From Granulicella sibirica (GTDB taxonomy: Bacteria; Acidobacteriota; Terriglobia; Terriglobales; Acidobacteriaceae), in assembly GCF_004115155.1 (NCBI RefSeq), contig NZ_RDSM01000003.1, positions 992,001 through 1,056,000 on the forward strand: DNA of 64,000 nucleotides, read 5' to 3'. A model generated the notes under the pieces. That model did no database searches. It saw nothing but the letters and a program-made list of their open reading frames with translations, and was not told where the DNA came from. The position numbers were made by a program, and so were the translations under genes. Within the stretch, counting starts at the first letter, position 1. Every line of letters begins with the position of its first letter. Of the stretch, positions 53,660-62,080 are shown one piece after another.

Positions 53660-53987
53660 GCGTTCGGGAGACCTTCCGGCTCTTGAGCAAGAGCGTGTAC
53701 TGGCAACCTATTCTAAACTTTGGCCCTTCGAACTGCACGGAGTGGGTAAGACGGGAGATTCATGGCGGGTCCGGGAGACAGCGATTAAAAAACATGCGGG
53801 TTCATCAAAATGCCCTGACAAGTTCCGATGTGTGTGATACGCGACAGACTCAGCCCACTGCAAACGCGTAGGGTTAGGTTCATCAGAAATGAACGCAGAG
53901 AGAGACCGGCTTCGCGACGGGCTTCTCCTGATATGAGCAGAACGATCTTCCGGTAGGTAGGACATTTCCAGTAAGGGATGAGTAAGT
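53660..53987. other. Intergenic region between proS and the Crp-family gene
   Basis: 328 bp between divergent genes, so it carries both promoters. I see no repeat, RNA gene or supported small ORF in it. It is slightly AT-richer near 53780-53960, before the Crp-family start. Confidence 0.4.
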
Positions 53988-54719
53988 TTGACAACCGACG
54001 TTGCACCTACCGCGCGAAGCATTCGCCCCAGAAACCTGATCCTGTCGAAACTGCCCGATGAGCAGTTTCAGGCGCTCTCTCGCTTTTTCGTTCCGGTGGA
54101 TCTTCCGATCAATATGCAGCTCTCGCTGCCGCACCAGCCGATCGAGTTTCTCTACTTTCCGGTGAGTGGGCTTATCTCAACGGATGCACTGACCGAGAAG
54201 GGTGAGTCGGTTGAGGTGGGGCTGATTGGGCGGGAGGGATTTGCCGGGCTGCCAGCGTTGTTTGGGCAGCCGCAGATGTCGCATTCGGTAGTGATCCAAG
54301 GGGCAGGAGCGGGGTTTCGGATTCGGGCTTCGATCATGCGGGAAGAGTTGATCAAGGGTGGGGTGCTTGCCCAGTTGGTGCATGAGTTCACCTATATGCA
54401 AATGGTGCAGATGACGCAGTCCGTGCTTTGCAACCGGCTGCACGCGGTGGAGGCGAGGCTGGCGCGGTGGCTGCTGACTTCGGCGGACCGGACGGAGTCG
54501 GAGGAGTTGCAGCTGACGCAGGAGTTCCTGGCGCAGATGCTCGGTTCGCGGCGTTCGACGGTGACGGTGGCGGCGGGTGAGCTGCAGCGGCTGGGCGCGA
54601 TCGACTATAGCAGGGGACGGATTCGTTTGACCGATCGGCCGCTGCTGACCTCGAAGACGTGTGAGTGCTACGGGATCGTTCGGTCGACGTATGACCGGAT
54701 GCTGCCGAAGAAGTTCTGA
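53988..54719 (+). CDS. Crp/Fnr-family transcriptional regulator
   Basis: The protein has 243 residues with a TTG start at 53988 following AAGGGATGAG. The cNMP-binding-type beta-roll covers residues ~20-130 (FFVPVDLPINMQLSLP, IEFLYFPVSGLIS, VEVGLIGREGFAGLPALFG). A dimer helix follows. The C-terminal winged HTH contains LTQEFLAQMLGSRRSTVTVAAGELQRLGAIDYSRGRI. The RES/Arg phosphate-binding loop of true CRP is not evident, so cAMP binding is doubtful. No cysteine cluster of the FNR type is seen. Confidence 0.9.
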   Translation: MTTDVAPTARSIRPRNLILSKLPDEQFQALSRFFVPVDLPINMQLSLPHQPIEFLYFPVSGLISTDALTEKGESVEVGLIGREGFAGLPALFGQPQMSHSVVIQGAGAGFRIRASIMREELIKGGVLAQLVHEFTYMQMVQMTQSVLCNRLHAVEARLARWLLTSADRTESEELQLTQEFLAQMLGSRRSTVTVAAGELQRLGAIDYSRGRIRLTDRPLLTSKTCECYGIVRSTYDRMLPKKF

Positions 54720-54804
54720 CATTTCGCGGGCCGCGGCAGAGTAGACTTGGATGGATAGGTTTGCGGGGGCTTTTCAGGGTCCGGCAGCCGTGGGAGTCTC
54801 TCGG

Positions 54805-55431
54805 ATGAAGCGCAGTGTTCTGGTGTTGACGGCAATCGTGTTGGGTGTGAGTCTTCTGCTTTGGGCGGGGTGGCATAACCTGCGCGAGCGCCGGCTTGCG
54901 ATGCAGGCGGCGAACGCGAATCACATCGTTTTGACGAAAGATGCGCCGGGACAGACGGCTGCCGTGGGAGCCGCGGGAGGTGGGGAGAACCCGACGACGA
55001 TCCTACGCGGGAAGATGGCGCCTGGGTTCACGCTGGTAGACACTTCGGGCAAGAAGGTTTCGCTGAGCGACTATAAGGGGCGGCCGGTGCTGGTGAACTT
55101 CTGGGCTACGTGGTGCGCGCCGTGCAAGCTTGAAATGCCGTGGTTTGAAGAGTATCGGGCGAAGTACAAGGACCAGGGGTTTGAGGTGCTTGGGATCGCG
55201 GAAGATGATGCTCCGAAAGATGAGATTGTGAAGACCGCCAAGCGGACGGGAGTGTCTTACCCAGTGCTGATGACGGACAACAAGGTTGCCAATCTCTATG
55301 GCGGGGTGGACTCGCTGCCGACCTCGTTCTATGTCGATAAGACGGGGACGGTGGTGGAGGAGACGGTTGGACTGGCTCCTAAGGACGAGGTTGAGGCGCA
55401 TATCAAGAAAATCATCGGAGCCGGGCTGTGA
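54805..55431 (+). CDS. ResA/TlpA-like membrane-anchored thiol-disulfide oxidoreductase
   Basis: 208 residues from ATG 54805 with GGGAG eight bases upstream. One N-terminal transmembrane helix (SVLVLTAIVLGVSLLLWAGW) anchors a periplasmic thioredoxin domain. NFWATWCAPCKLEMPWFEEY carries the CAPC site near residue 103, and LPTSFYVDKTG carries the cis-Pro. ResA-type proteins reduce apocytochrome c or other exported disulfides. Its stop overlaps the GTG start of the DsbD-alpha-like gene by four bases, so the two act together. Confidence 0.9.
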   Translation: MKRSVLVLTAIVLGVSLLLWAGWHNLRERRLAMQAANANHIVLTKDAPGQTAAVGAAGGGENPTTILRGKMAPGFTLVDTSGKKVSLSDYKGRPVLVNFWATWCAPCKLEMPWFEEYRAKYKDQGFEVLGIAEDDAPKDEIVKTAKRTGVSYPVLMTDNKVANLYGGVDSLPTSFYVDKTGTVVEETVGLAPKDEVEAHIKKIIGAGL

Positions 55432-55901
55432 TCGTTCGCTTTGGTGTGCTGGCTTTGGCTGGATTGCTGCAGATGGGGCAGTTGGATGCCCCGGGGCCAG
55501 CGAAGCCGAAGAGCTATGTCGTCTATGGCGCGGAGCAGCAGACCGTGGCCGCCGGCAAGAAGGGCGTGCTGGAGTTGAAGTTCACGGTGAACGATGGGTT
55601 CCACGTCAACTCGCATACGCCGAAGTCGGAACTGCTGATTCCGACGAACCTGACGTTGAAGCCGGCGGATGGGGTGAAGGCTCTGCCCGCCGAGTATCCG
55701 AAGGGGCAGGAGTATAGCTTCAGCTTCGAGCCGGGTGAGAAGCTGGATGTGTATTCGGGGGCGTTCACGGTAAAGGTTCCGGTGGAGGCTGCGAAGGGCG
55801 ACCATACCGTCGATGGAGTGCTGCGATACCAGGCTTGCGATCATGCGGCGTGTTACCCGCCGAAGTCGCTGCCAGTAAGCGTGGTGTTTACGGCGAAGTA
55901 G
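55428..55901 (+). CDS. Stand-alone DsbD alpha (N-terminal) domain protein
   Basis: The protein has 157 residues with GTG start 55428 overlapping the previous stop. A signal-like N-terminus leads to an immunoglobulin-like DsbD-alpha domain. GVLELKFTVNDGFHVNSHTP, the IPTNLTLKP strand and the redox pair YQACDHAACYPP (Cys-x4-Cys) are family features. DsbD normally carries this domain fused to a transmembrane electron channel; that channel is absent here. It may pass electrons between an unlinked CcdA/DsbD core and the upstream ResA-like protein. The 3' end overlaps the convergent diguanylate cyclase by 14 bp. Confidence 0.85.
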   Translation: MIVRFGVLALAGLLQMGQLDAPGPAKPKSYVVYGAEQQTVAAGKKGVLELKFTVNDGFHVNSHTPKSELLIPTNLTLKPADGVKALPAEYPKGQEYSFSFEPGEKLDVYSGAFTVKVPVEAAKGDHTVDGVLRYQACDHAACYPPKSLPVSVVFTAK

Positions 55902-57069
55902 CTTTTAGCTCCTGCGGTGCCGGGTGTTCGCTGTAGATGTGCAGCCCGTTGCCACCGGATTTTTTGACCGAGTACATGGCCAGGTCAGCGTTTCGGAGAA
56001 GCTGGTCGGGATCGAGGCCGCAGTCGGGATAAACACATACTCCGGCGCTAATCGTGGTGGAGATGTCGTGGTCGCCGAGGAGCAACGGCCGGGCGGCGTT
56101 GCGGACGATTTCAAGGCCGCAGCGGGTGACGTCTTCCAGATCGTGGAAGTCCTGCATAAGAACAACAAACTCATCTCCGCCCATGCGGGCGATGGTGTCG
56201 CACTTGCGCATGGTGGCGAACAGACTTTTGCCGAGAGCCGCGAGGAGCGCGTCGCCCTCGGCGTGGCCGTAGGTGTCGTTGATGGACTTGAAGCGGTCGA
56301 TATCGAAGAGAAAGATGGCGATCTTCTGCTTATAGCGGCTGGCGCGCAGGATGGCCTGGCGAAGGCGGTCCTGGAGGAGGGTGCGGTTGGGCAGGCCGGT
56401 GAGCTGATCGTAGTGGGCGAGATAGGTGACCTGGTCGTCGAGGCGCTTGCGTTCGGTGACGTCGCGGCTGGTAATGGCGATGCCGTCGCCGAGCTTGACG
56501 ACCTGGACGTTGAGCCAGGTGGCCTGGATCATCTCGTCGTCGATAAAGACTTCTGTGATGTAGGAGGCGCCGGTGCGGACGACTTCGCGGTACTTCTCGA
56601 TGAGGCCCGAGGTGATCATGAAGGGGCGGACCTCGGTGAGGACCTTTCCGAGGAGTTCGCCGCGCTGGACTTTGAGGCGGCGCTCGGCGTTGGGATTGAT
56701 GTGGGAGAAGCGGAAGTCGACGATCTCGCCTGCGGCGCTGGGGATGCCGTCGAAGATGTAAAAGTCATCAAGGCTGCTTTCCGCGGCGGCGAGGAAGCGC
56801 TCATGCTCGATGCGGGTGGCGGCGGAGCTTTCTGAAGGCTGGACGCGATGGAGGATGGCGGCTGCGATCAGGGCTGTGACCGTGGCCGCGATCAGGGCGA
56901 AGGCGGCCTGAAGGATCTCTTCGTGGAAGATGGTGGTGACGGCGAGAACGCGCTGGGCCGCGAAAAAGAAGAGAGAGACGAGCAGGACGCACACGGACCA
57001 AGCGAGGGCGCGTTGGACGCGGGATGGGTGGGCGAGCCTGGCGATCATGGCGTTCTGGGCCCCGTTCAT
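55888..57069 (-). CDS. Membrane PAS-GGDEF diguanylate cyclase
   Basis: The protein has 393 residues. Two N-terminal transmembrane helices (~21-43 and ~55-73) are followed by a PAS-like sensor (residues ~95-215) with FRFSHINPNAERRL and ending AITSRDVTERKRLDD. The GGDEF domain follows: YDQLTGLPNRTLLQDRL, FDIDRFKSINDTYGHAEGD and the active site RMGGDEFVVLMQ, near 310. It makes c-di-GMP from two GTP. No EAL domain is attached. The active-site motif is intact, so the enzyme should be active. Confidence 0.94.
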   Translation of the reverse strand: MNGAQNAMIARLAHPSRVQRALAWSVCVLLVSLFFFAAQRVLAVTTIFHEEILQAAFALIAATVTALIAAAILHRVQPSESSAATRIEHERFLAAAESSLDDFYIFDGIPSAAGEIVDFRFSHINPNAERRLKVQRGELLGKVLTEVRPFMITSGLIEKYREVVRTGASYITEVFIDDEMIQATWLNVQVVKLGDGIAITSRDVTERKRLDDQVTYLAHYDQLTGLPNRTLLQDRLRQAILRASRYKQKIAIFLFDIDRFKSINDTYGHAEGDALLAALGKSLFATMRKCDTIARMGGDEFVVLMQDFHDLEDVTRCGLEIVRNAARPLLLGDHDISTTISAGVCVYPDCGLDPDQLLRNADLAMYSVKKSGGNGLHIYSEHPAPQELKATSP

Positions 57070-57158
57070 GGGGCTAGTTTACCCGGTGTTTGTCGTGAAA
57101 GCAGGGTAACGGATGGGGTTACGGGAGAGGTGGTAGGCTGTCTTGCCTGGAAATCAGG

Positions 57159-57395
57159 CTGAGCCCGGAGCTTGAGGAAGTGGTGAAAGAAGACGTCGCG
57201 AGCGGCCGGTATGCCAGCGTGGATGAGTACATTGCCGAGGTGGTTGAGCTGCTGCATGAGCGGGAGCAGTGGCGGGGGGAGAGCCTGCAGGAGCAGAGAG
57301 ACGGGCTCGAGACGGCCTGACAGGAGGCGGAGCGCGGGGAGTTGACGCCTATCGAGGACTTTCGCGACGAGATGCGCGATATGGAGAGGGTTTGA
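57159..57395 (+). pseudogene. Degenerate ParD/CopG-type antitoxin remnant
   Basis: The plus-strand frame from 57159 reads LSPELEEVVKEDVASGRYASVDEYIAEVVELLHERE, the ribbon-helix-helix pattern of ParD-like antitoxins. A TGA at 57318-57320 interrupts it, and the same frame continues QEAERGELTPIEDFRDEM to a second stop at 57393-57395, like the toxin-binding tail of such proteins. No convincing start codon precedes the first block (GTG 57180 is possible but late), and no ParE-like toxin follows. I take it as a dying remnant; a functional short form cannot be excluded. Confidence 0.5.
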
Positions 57396-57425
57396 GCTGA
57401 GCGTCAACGTCGCGCGTGAGCAGTC

Positions 57426-57461
57426 TGCCCCGTGAAGATTTTGCGAGTGCTTCACGGGGCA
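57426..57461. terminator. Hairpin downstream of gltX
   Basis: TGCCCCGTGAAG (57426-57437) is exactly complementary to CTTCACGGGGCA (57450-57461) across a 12-nt loop. It lies 32 bp past the gltX stop codon on the minus strand and after the antitoxin remnant. No T tract follows on either side. Confidence 0.5.
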
Positions 57462-57492
57462 CAGGATGTTCGGAGACTCTTCGTGCGCTGAT

Positions 57493-59007
57493 CTATTTTC
57501 TTGTGTTTGCCAGCTTCTTCTGGGTTTCGAGAAAGCGGCGAACGCGGTCGAGGCTGCGGGCTTTGCCGAAGACGATGAGGCTTTCGAGCAGCGGTGGCGA
57601 CGCGGTCTTACCGGTGATGATGGCTCGCAGGAGCATGAAGTTTTCCTTCACCGACCACTCCTTTTCTGCGCCCAAAGCTTTCATTGCGGGCTCGATGGCT
57701 TCGACCGTCCAGGGGGTGGCTTCGAGGGTTGTGAGGAGGTCGGCGGTAAAGGTTAGGGTCTCTTCGAGCGTTCGTTTCCTGGGGACGAAGAGGTCTTGCG
57801 GGGGCATCACTGAGTCGGAGAAGAGGAAGTCGGTGAGGTCGCCGGTCTGACCGAGAATTTCTACGCGGGTCTGGATCAGCGGGACGAGCTGGCGGAGGAA
57901 GTCGTCCGAGAAGACCGTGGCGCGGAGGGTCTGGAAGAAGGCTTCCGGGGTGAGGGCGCGGAGGTACTCGCCGTTGAGCCATTTGAGCTTGACGAGGTCG
58001 AAGACGGGTCCGCCGAGGGAGATTTTCGCGAACGAGAAGCGCTCGATCATGTCGGGGATGGTGAAGAGGTCGGCGGTGGCGGCGTGGGTCTTGTCTTCGA
58101 TGGTGCCGCTGGTCTGCGGCATCCCTCCGCCCATGAGGCCGAGGAAGTTGATGACCGCCTCGGGGAGGAAGCCGGCCTGGCGGTAGAAGATGAGCGAGAC
58201 GGGATTCTTGCGCTTAGAGATCTTGCTCTTGTCGATGTTGCGCAGCAGCGGCATGTGCCAGAACTTGGGGAGATCCCAGCCGAAGGCGTTGTAGAGGAGG
58301 ACGTGCTTGGGTGTGGAGGAGATCCACTCCTCGGCGCGGATGACGTCGGTGATGCGCATGAGGTGGTCGTCGACGACGTTGGCGAGGTGGTAGGTGGGGA
58401 AGCCGTCGGACTTCATGAGGATCTGGTCGTCGACGTTGGTGTGGTCGAAGGTGATGTCGCCGCGGAGTTCGTCGCGGAAGGTCGTCGAGCCTTCGGTCGG
58501 GACCTTGAGGCGGATGACGGATGGGCGGCCTTCAGCTTCGTAGGCAGCGATCTGGTCTGGGGTCAGTTCGCGGTGGGCTCCGTTGTAGCGGGGGGGGAGC
58601 TTGGCGGCGATCTGGGACTTGCGGAGAGCCTCGAGCTCTTCGGGAGTTTCAAAAGACCGGTAGGCGGTGTTGTTGTCGAGGAGCTTCTGGACGTATTCGC
58701 GGTAGATCCCGGTGCGCTCGGACTGGCGGTAGGGACCGTGAGGACCGCCGACGTCGGGGCCTTCGTCCCAGGTGAGGCCTAGCCAGTGGAGGGAGTCGAA
58801 GATCTCCTGCTCGGAGGTGGCGACGAAGCGGGCGCGGTCGGTGTCCTCGATGCGGAGGATGAACTGGCCGCCGCGCTGGCGGGCGTAGAGGAAGTTGAGG
58901 AGGCCGATGTAGGCGGTGCCGACGTGGGGGTCGCCGGTGGGGGAAGGGGCGATGCGGACGCGGGTGGTGGGCTGGGTGGCGTAGGTCTGGGTCGGGTTCG
59001 TCGTCAT
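57493..59007 (-). CDS. gltX: Glutamyl-tRNA synthetase
   Basis: 504 residues from ATG 59007 (the frame is open to 59070, but family alignment starts at VRIAPSPTG). Class I HIGH-type motif APSPTGDPHVGTAYIGLLN, then LRIEDTDRARF, and the KMSKS-type KSKISKRKNPVSL near residue 240 define the catalytic domain. The helical anticodon-binding half follows. It charges tRNA-Glu and, in organisms with GatCAB, possibly tRNA-Gln. A hairpin lies after its stop. Confidence 0.96.
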   Translation of the reverse strand: MTTNPTQTYATQPTTRVRIAPSPTGDPHVGTAYIGLLNFLYARQRGGQFILRIEDTDRARFVATSEQEIFDSLHWLGLTWDEGPDVGGPHGPYRQSERTGIYREYVQKLLDNNTAYRSFETPEELEALRKSQIAAKLPPRYNGAHRELTPDQIAAYEAEGRPSVIRLKVPTEGSTTFRDELRGDITFDHTNVDDQILMKSDGFPTYHLANVVDDHLMRITDVIRAEEWISSTPKHVLLYNAFGWDLPKFWHMPLLRNIDKSKISKRKNPVSLIFYRQAGFLPEAVINFLGLMGGGMPQTSGTIEDKTHAATADLFTIPDMIERFSFAKISLGGPVFDLVKLKWLNGEYLRALTPEAFFQTLRATVFSDDFLRQLVPLIQTRVEILGQTGDLTDFLFSDSVMPPQDLFVPRKRTLEETLTFTADLLTTLEATPWTVEAIEPAMKALGAEKEWSVKENFMLLRAIITGKTASPPLLESLIVFGKARSLDRVRRFLETQKKLANTRK

Positions 59008-59093
59008 TTTCTTCAGTAACGATGCTAGCAGGAAGGGGCTCGTGCACACCCCGAGGTGGCGTCGCGACATCCAATGAAGTGGAGGTAGGACAC

Positions 59094-59459
59094 GTGAGAT
59101 ACGGATTGTTGTTGGCGGGAGTGCTTGGATTTGGGGTTTGTGCGTATGGGCAGAATCAGACGACGACGCCAGCCCAGACGACGCAACCGGCTGCGCAAGT
59201 GCCTGCTGGGCGGAGTCCGGGTGGGGATATCGGGAGCGGGAGTGGCGATATTGGCAAGGGGGCAGGTAAAGGTGCGGGGAATCTCGCGGAGGGAGCTGGC
59301 AAGGGCGCGGGTGACCTGGTGACGCTGCATCCAGTTGGCGCGGCGGAGAATGTCGGGAAGGGTGCGGGATCGGCGGGGAAGAACGTTGCGGTGGGAACGG
59401 GGAAGGGAACGGGCAAGATTGTGAAGGGGACGGGCAGGCTCCTTAAGAAGCCTTTTTAG
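59094..59459 (+). CDS. Small exported Gly/Lys-repeat protein
   Basis: 121 residues from GTG 59094, with a GGAGGTAGGA ribosome-binding site just upstream. A signal peptide (YGLLLAGVLGFGVCAYGQ) is followed by a Thr/Pro/Gln linker. Short repeats based on G-[DA]-[IGL]-G-x-G-[SA]-G then follow, for example GKGAGKGAGNLAEGAGKG and GTGKGTGKIVKGTG. The low-complexity, basic, glycine-rich repeat suggests a structural or surface-associated protein. I do not recognise a family. It diverges from gltX. Confidence 0.65.
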   Translation: MRYGLLLAGVLGFGVCAYGQNQTTTPAQTTQPAAQVPAGRSPGGDIGSGSGDIGKGAGKGAGNLAEGAGKGAGDLVTLHPVGAAENVGKGAGSAGKNVAVGTGKGTGKIVKGTGRLLKKPF

Positions 59460-59632
59460 CTGCTAAGGATCTGGACGGGGTTTGCCGAGGCTGATAATCT
59501 CGATGCTGCACTGAAGGGTGCGCCCCGTCCGCGGAAAGGGATGATCCCGCCTTCTGCTTCACCTGCACGATACAACCCACTCTCTTCTCGTCCGGCGAAG
59601 CGGATCGCGGATACATAAAGAAGGAGTGAGTC

Positions 59633-61156
59633 ATGCCTATTCGCGAACTTCCCGCGCGTCCCGACCTCGAACATCTCAAAAAACAAGCCCGCGATCTGTT
59701 GCGCGGCGTTCATGCGTCCGAGCCTGAAGCTTTGGGGCGTTTTGCTGCGTTCTCTGTTGGCTCGACGCTGAAGCTTGCTGACGCGCTGCACGTTGTCGCG
59801 CGGGAGTATGGCTTCCATACCTGGGCCGCGCTCAAACTGCACGTGGAGATGGCTTCAGCGGAGCCTTTCCAGGCGCTTGGGGCTGCGGTCAAGGCTGGAG
59901 ATGCTGTGGCCGTGCGAGAGGTGCTGACGCGGCATGCTTCTCTGCGGGCACGGATCAATGAGCCTTTGCCGAACTATGGGTTCGGCGAGCAGGCTATCGT
60001 TGCGGCCGCGAATAAGCAGAACCGCGCGGTGATCGAGGTGCTGGTGGAGTTCGGCGCTGACGTCCATGTGCGGACGCAGTGGTGGGCGGGTGGGTTCGGC
60101 GTGCTAGATTACGCGAATCCGGAGCTTTCGGCATATCTCATCGAGCGGGGAGCGACCGTTGATCTCCACGCGGCGGCCCGGCTTGGCATGGTGGATCGTG
60201 TGCGGGAGTTGCTTACGGCTGATCCGGCCTTGGTACGGGCGCGGGGTGGGGATGGGCAGTTTCCGCTGCACTATGCGGCTACCGTGGAGATTGCGGCGAT
60301 GCTGCTCGATGCTGGAGCGGAGATCGATGGGCGGGACATCGATCATGAGTCAACGGCGGTGCAGTACATGGTGTCGGCGAAGCCTTACCGGCATGAGGTT
60401 GCGCGCTTTCTGATTGCGCGGGGAGCGAAGGCCGACATCTTCGTGGCGGCGGCGATTGGGGACCTTGGGCTGGCGGAGCAGATCCTCGACGACGATCCGG
60501 ATACGTCGCGCATGACGGTCTCGGACCGGTACTTTCCGAAGGAAAATCCGGAGTCTGGTGGGGCGATTTATATCTTTGGCTTTGGGTGGACGCGAACTCC
60601 GCATATGATCGCGAACCAGTTTGGACACGCGGATGTGTTTGCCCTGCTTATGCAACGCAGCCCGGTGTGGCTGCGGCTGATCAACGCGGCGGAGGTGGGG
60701 GACGAGAGTGCCTTTCAGCGGATTTTTGCGGGGCATCCGGAGGTGATGAAGAAGCTTTCGCTCAATGCACGGAGGATCATCGGCGTGGCGACGCGGAACA
60801 GTACGGGAGCGATGCATCTTCTGCTTGGAGCGGGGTGGCCTGCTACTCCTGCGATGGAGACGGGGCAGACTGCCCTTCACTTCGCTGCGTTTCATGGCAA
60901 TGCCGAGATGGTTCGGAACCTGCTTGAGCATGGGGCCGAAGTGAATGTGTTTGAGTCGGAACATGGCGGGAGTCCGCTGGCTTGGACACTGTATGGATCG
61001 GTCCATGGCTGGTATCGCGATGGCGGGGACTATCCGGCGGTGGTGAAGATGCTGCTCGCGGCGGGAGCGAAGGTTCCCGAGTCGGAGCAGCCGCTGACTG
61101 GGACCGAGGAGGTGCTTGAGATTGTGCGGGAGCATGCTGCGCGGGCTGGCGGGTAG
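59633..61156 (+). CDS. Ankyrin-repeat protein
   Basis: The protein has 507 residues and no signal peptide. A conserved N-terminal helical region (LPARPDLEHLKKQARDLLRG... EYGFHTWAALKLHVE, residues 1-75) occurs in a group of bacterial ankyrin proteins. Ankyrin units follow, seen as GEQAIVAAANKQNRAVIEVLVEFGADV, FPLHYAATVEIAAMLLDAGAEI, TALHFAAFHGNAEMVRNLLEHGAEVN and a final VVKMLLAAGAKV. Such repeats bind partner proteins; no enzyme domain is attached. It stands alone in the operon sense. Confidence 0.9.
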   Translation: MPIRELPARPDLEHLKKQARDLLRGVHASEPEALGRFAAFSVGSTLKLADALHVVAREYGFHTWAALKLHVEMASAEPFQALGAAVKAGDAVAVREVLTRHASLRARINEPLPNYGFGEQAIVAAANKQNRAVIEVLVEFGADVHVRTQWWAGGFGVLDYANPELSAYLIERGATVDLHAAARLGMVDRVRELLTADPALVRARGGDGQFPLHYAATVEIAAMLLDAGAEIDGRDIDHESTAVQYMVSAKPYRHEVARFLIARGAKADIFVAAAIGDLGLAEQILDDDPDTSRMTVSDRYFPKENPESGGAIYIFGFGWTRTPHMIANQFGHADVFALLMQRSPVWLRLINAAEVGDESAFQRIFAGHPEVMKKLSLNARRIIGVATRNSTGAMHLLLGAGWPATPAMETGQTALHFAAFHGNAEMVRNLLEHGAEVNVFESEHGGSPLAWTLYGSVHGWYRDGGDYPAVVKMLLAAGAKVPESEQPLTGTEEVLEIVREHAARAGG

Positions 61157-61253
61157 GTTCGGGGTCGCGAGTTTTTAATTGACGGGGCGGGCATTCAGGG
61201 GAAAGATCGGAAGAAACACTGAGCTGGTACTTTTCACTACTCTCCCGAACCCT

Positions 61254-61979
61254 ATGGCTACCCTTGTTGCTCGTCCTGTCAGGACTCGTACTGCGGATGA
61301 CATCTTCTTCACGACGATGTCCGTGCTGATGCTGGTGATGGTGGTCGTCGGCTTTGCGCAGACTTACTTTCTGCGTGGGGCGATGTTTGCGAAGCTGCCT
61401 AGTTTGCTGGTTCACCTGCATGGGGCGGTGTTTTCTTCGTGGATCATCTTGTTTGTAGTCCAGTCGAGTCTGGTGGCGGCTGGAAATGTCCGGCTGCACC
61501 GGAAGCTTGGAGTGCTGGGGGCGGTGATCGCGGGGTTGATGGTGGTGCTCGGGGTGCTGGCTCCGTTCGGGACGCTGAGGCGTGGGGCGGTGCTGCCTTC
61601 GTTCTTTACGCCTACTTCGTTTCTGATCGATAACGTGATTGGGATCCTGGTGTTTGGGGCTTTCGTTGCGGTGGCGATCTGGAAGAGGAATGACCGGAAG
61701 GTGCATAAGCGGATTCTGCTGATCGCGAATTGCATGCTTCTGCCTCCAGCGCTCTCGCGGATCCCAATCGTGATCGGCCACTATCCGTTCCTGATCCCTG
61801 GGATTCCGCTTGGGATTATTGCGGCTCTATTTGTGTTCGACCTGTTTACGTGGCGGAAGCCGCTGCTGGTGACGGTGGTTGGGGCGGTTTTGTTTTTGGT
61901 GACACCGCCGATATCGAGTGCGGTGGATAGGACGGAGTTCGCGCATGGACTTACGGTCTGGGCGCAGCATCATCCGTGA
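61254..61979 (+). CDS. Multi-spanning membrane protein of unknown function
   Basis: 241 residues from ATG 61254. Six to seven hydrophobic helices are visible, beginning SVLMLVMVVVGFAQTYFL and including SWIILFVVQSSLVAAGNV, VLGAVIAGLMVVLGVL, GILVFGAFVAVAIW and PLLVTVVGAVLFLVTPP. Conserved-looking His residues (LLVHLHGAVF, RLHRKLG, KVHKR) lie near helix ends, like those of small cytochrome-like or DUF2306-type membrane proteins. That resemblance is weak. The stop codon overlaps a possible GTG of the following peptidase ORF. Confidence 0.7.
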   Translation: MATLVARPVRTRTADDIFFTTMSVLMLVMVVVGFAQTYFLRGAMFAKLPSLLVHLHGAVFSSWIILFVVQSSLVAAGNVRLHRKLGVLGAVIAGLMVVLGVLAPFGTLRRGAVLPSFFTPTSFLIDNVIGILVFGAFVAVAIWKRNDRKVHKRILLIANCMLLPPALSRIPIVIGHYPFLIPGIPLGIIAALFVFDLFTWRKPLLVTVVGAVLFLVTPPISSAVDRTEFAHGLTVWAQHHP

Positions 61980-62080
61980 GACGAACGTTACCGTCTTGGA
62001 TTTTTGCGATCAGGCATGACGCGCGAATAAGAGTTTGCTTTGCCAGCGGTGAGCCGTATTCTCTTGCGGGGGCTCAACCG

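Noticed and set aside
52724..53686. A 320-codon plus-strand ORF opposite proS
   Set aside because: Gly/Asp/Glu/Val-rich antisense shadow; ProRS motifs are complete on the minus strand.
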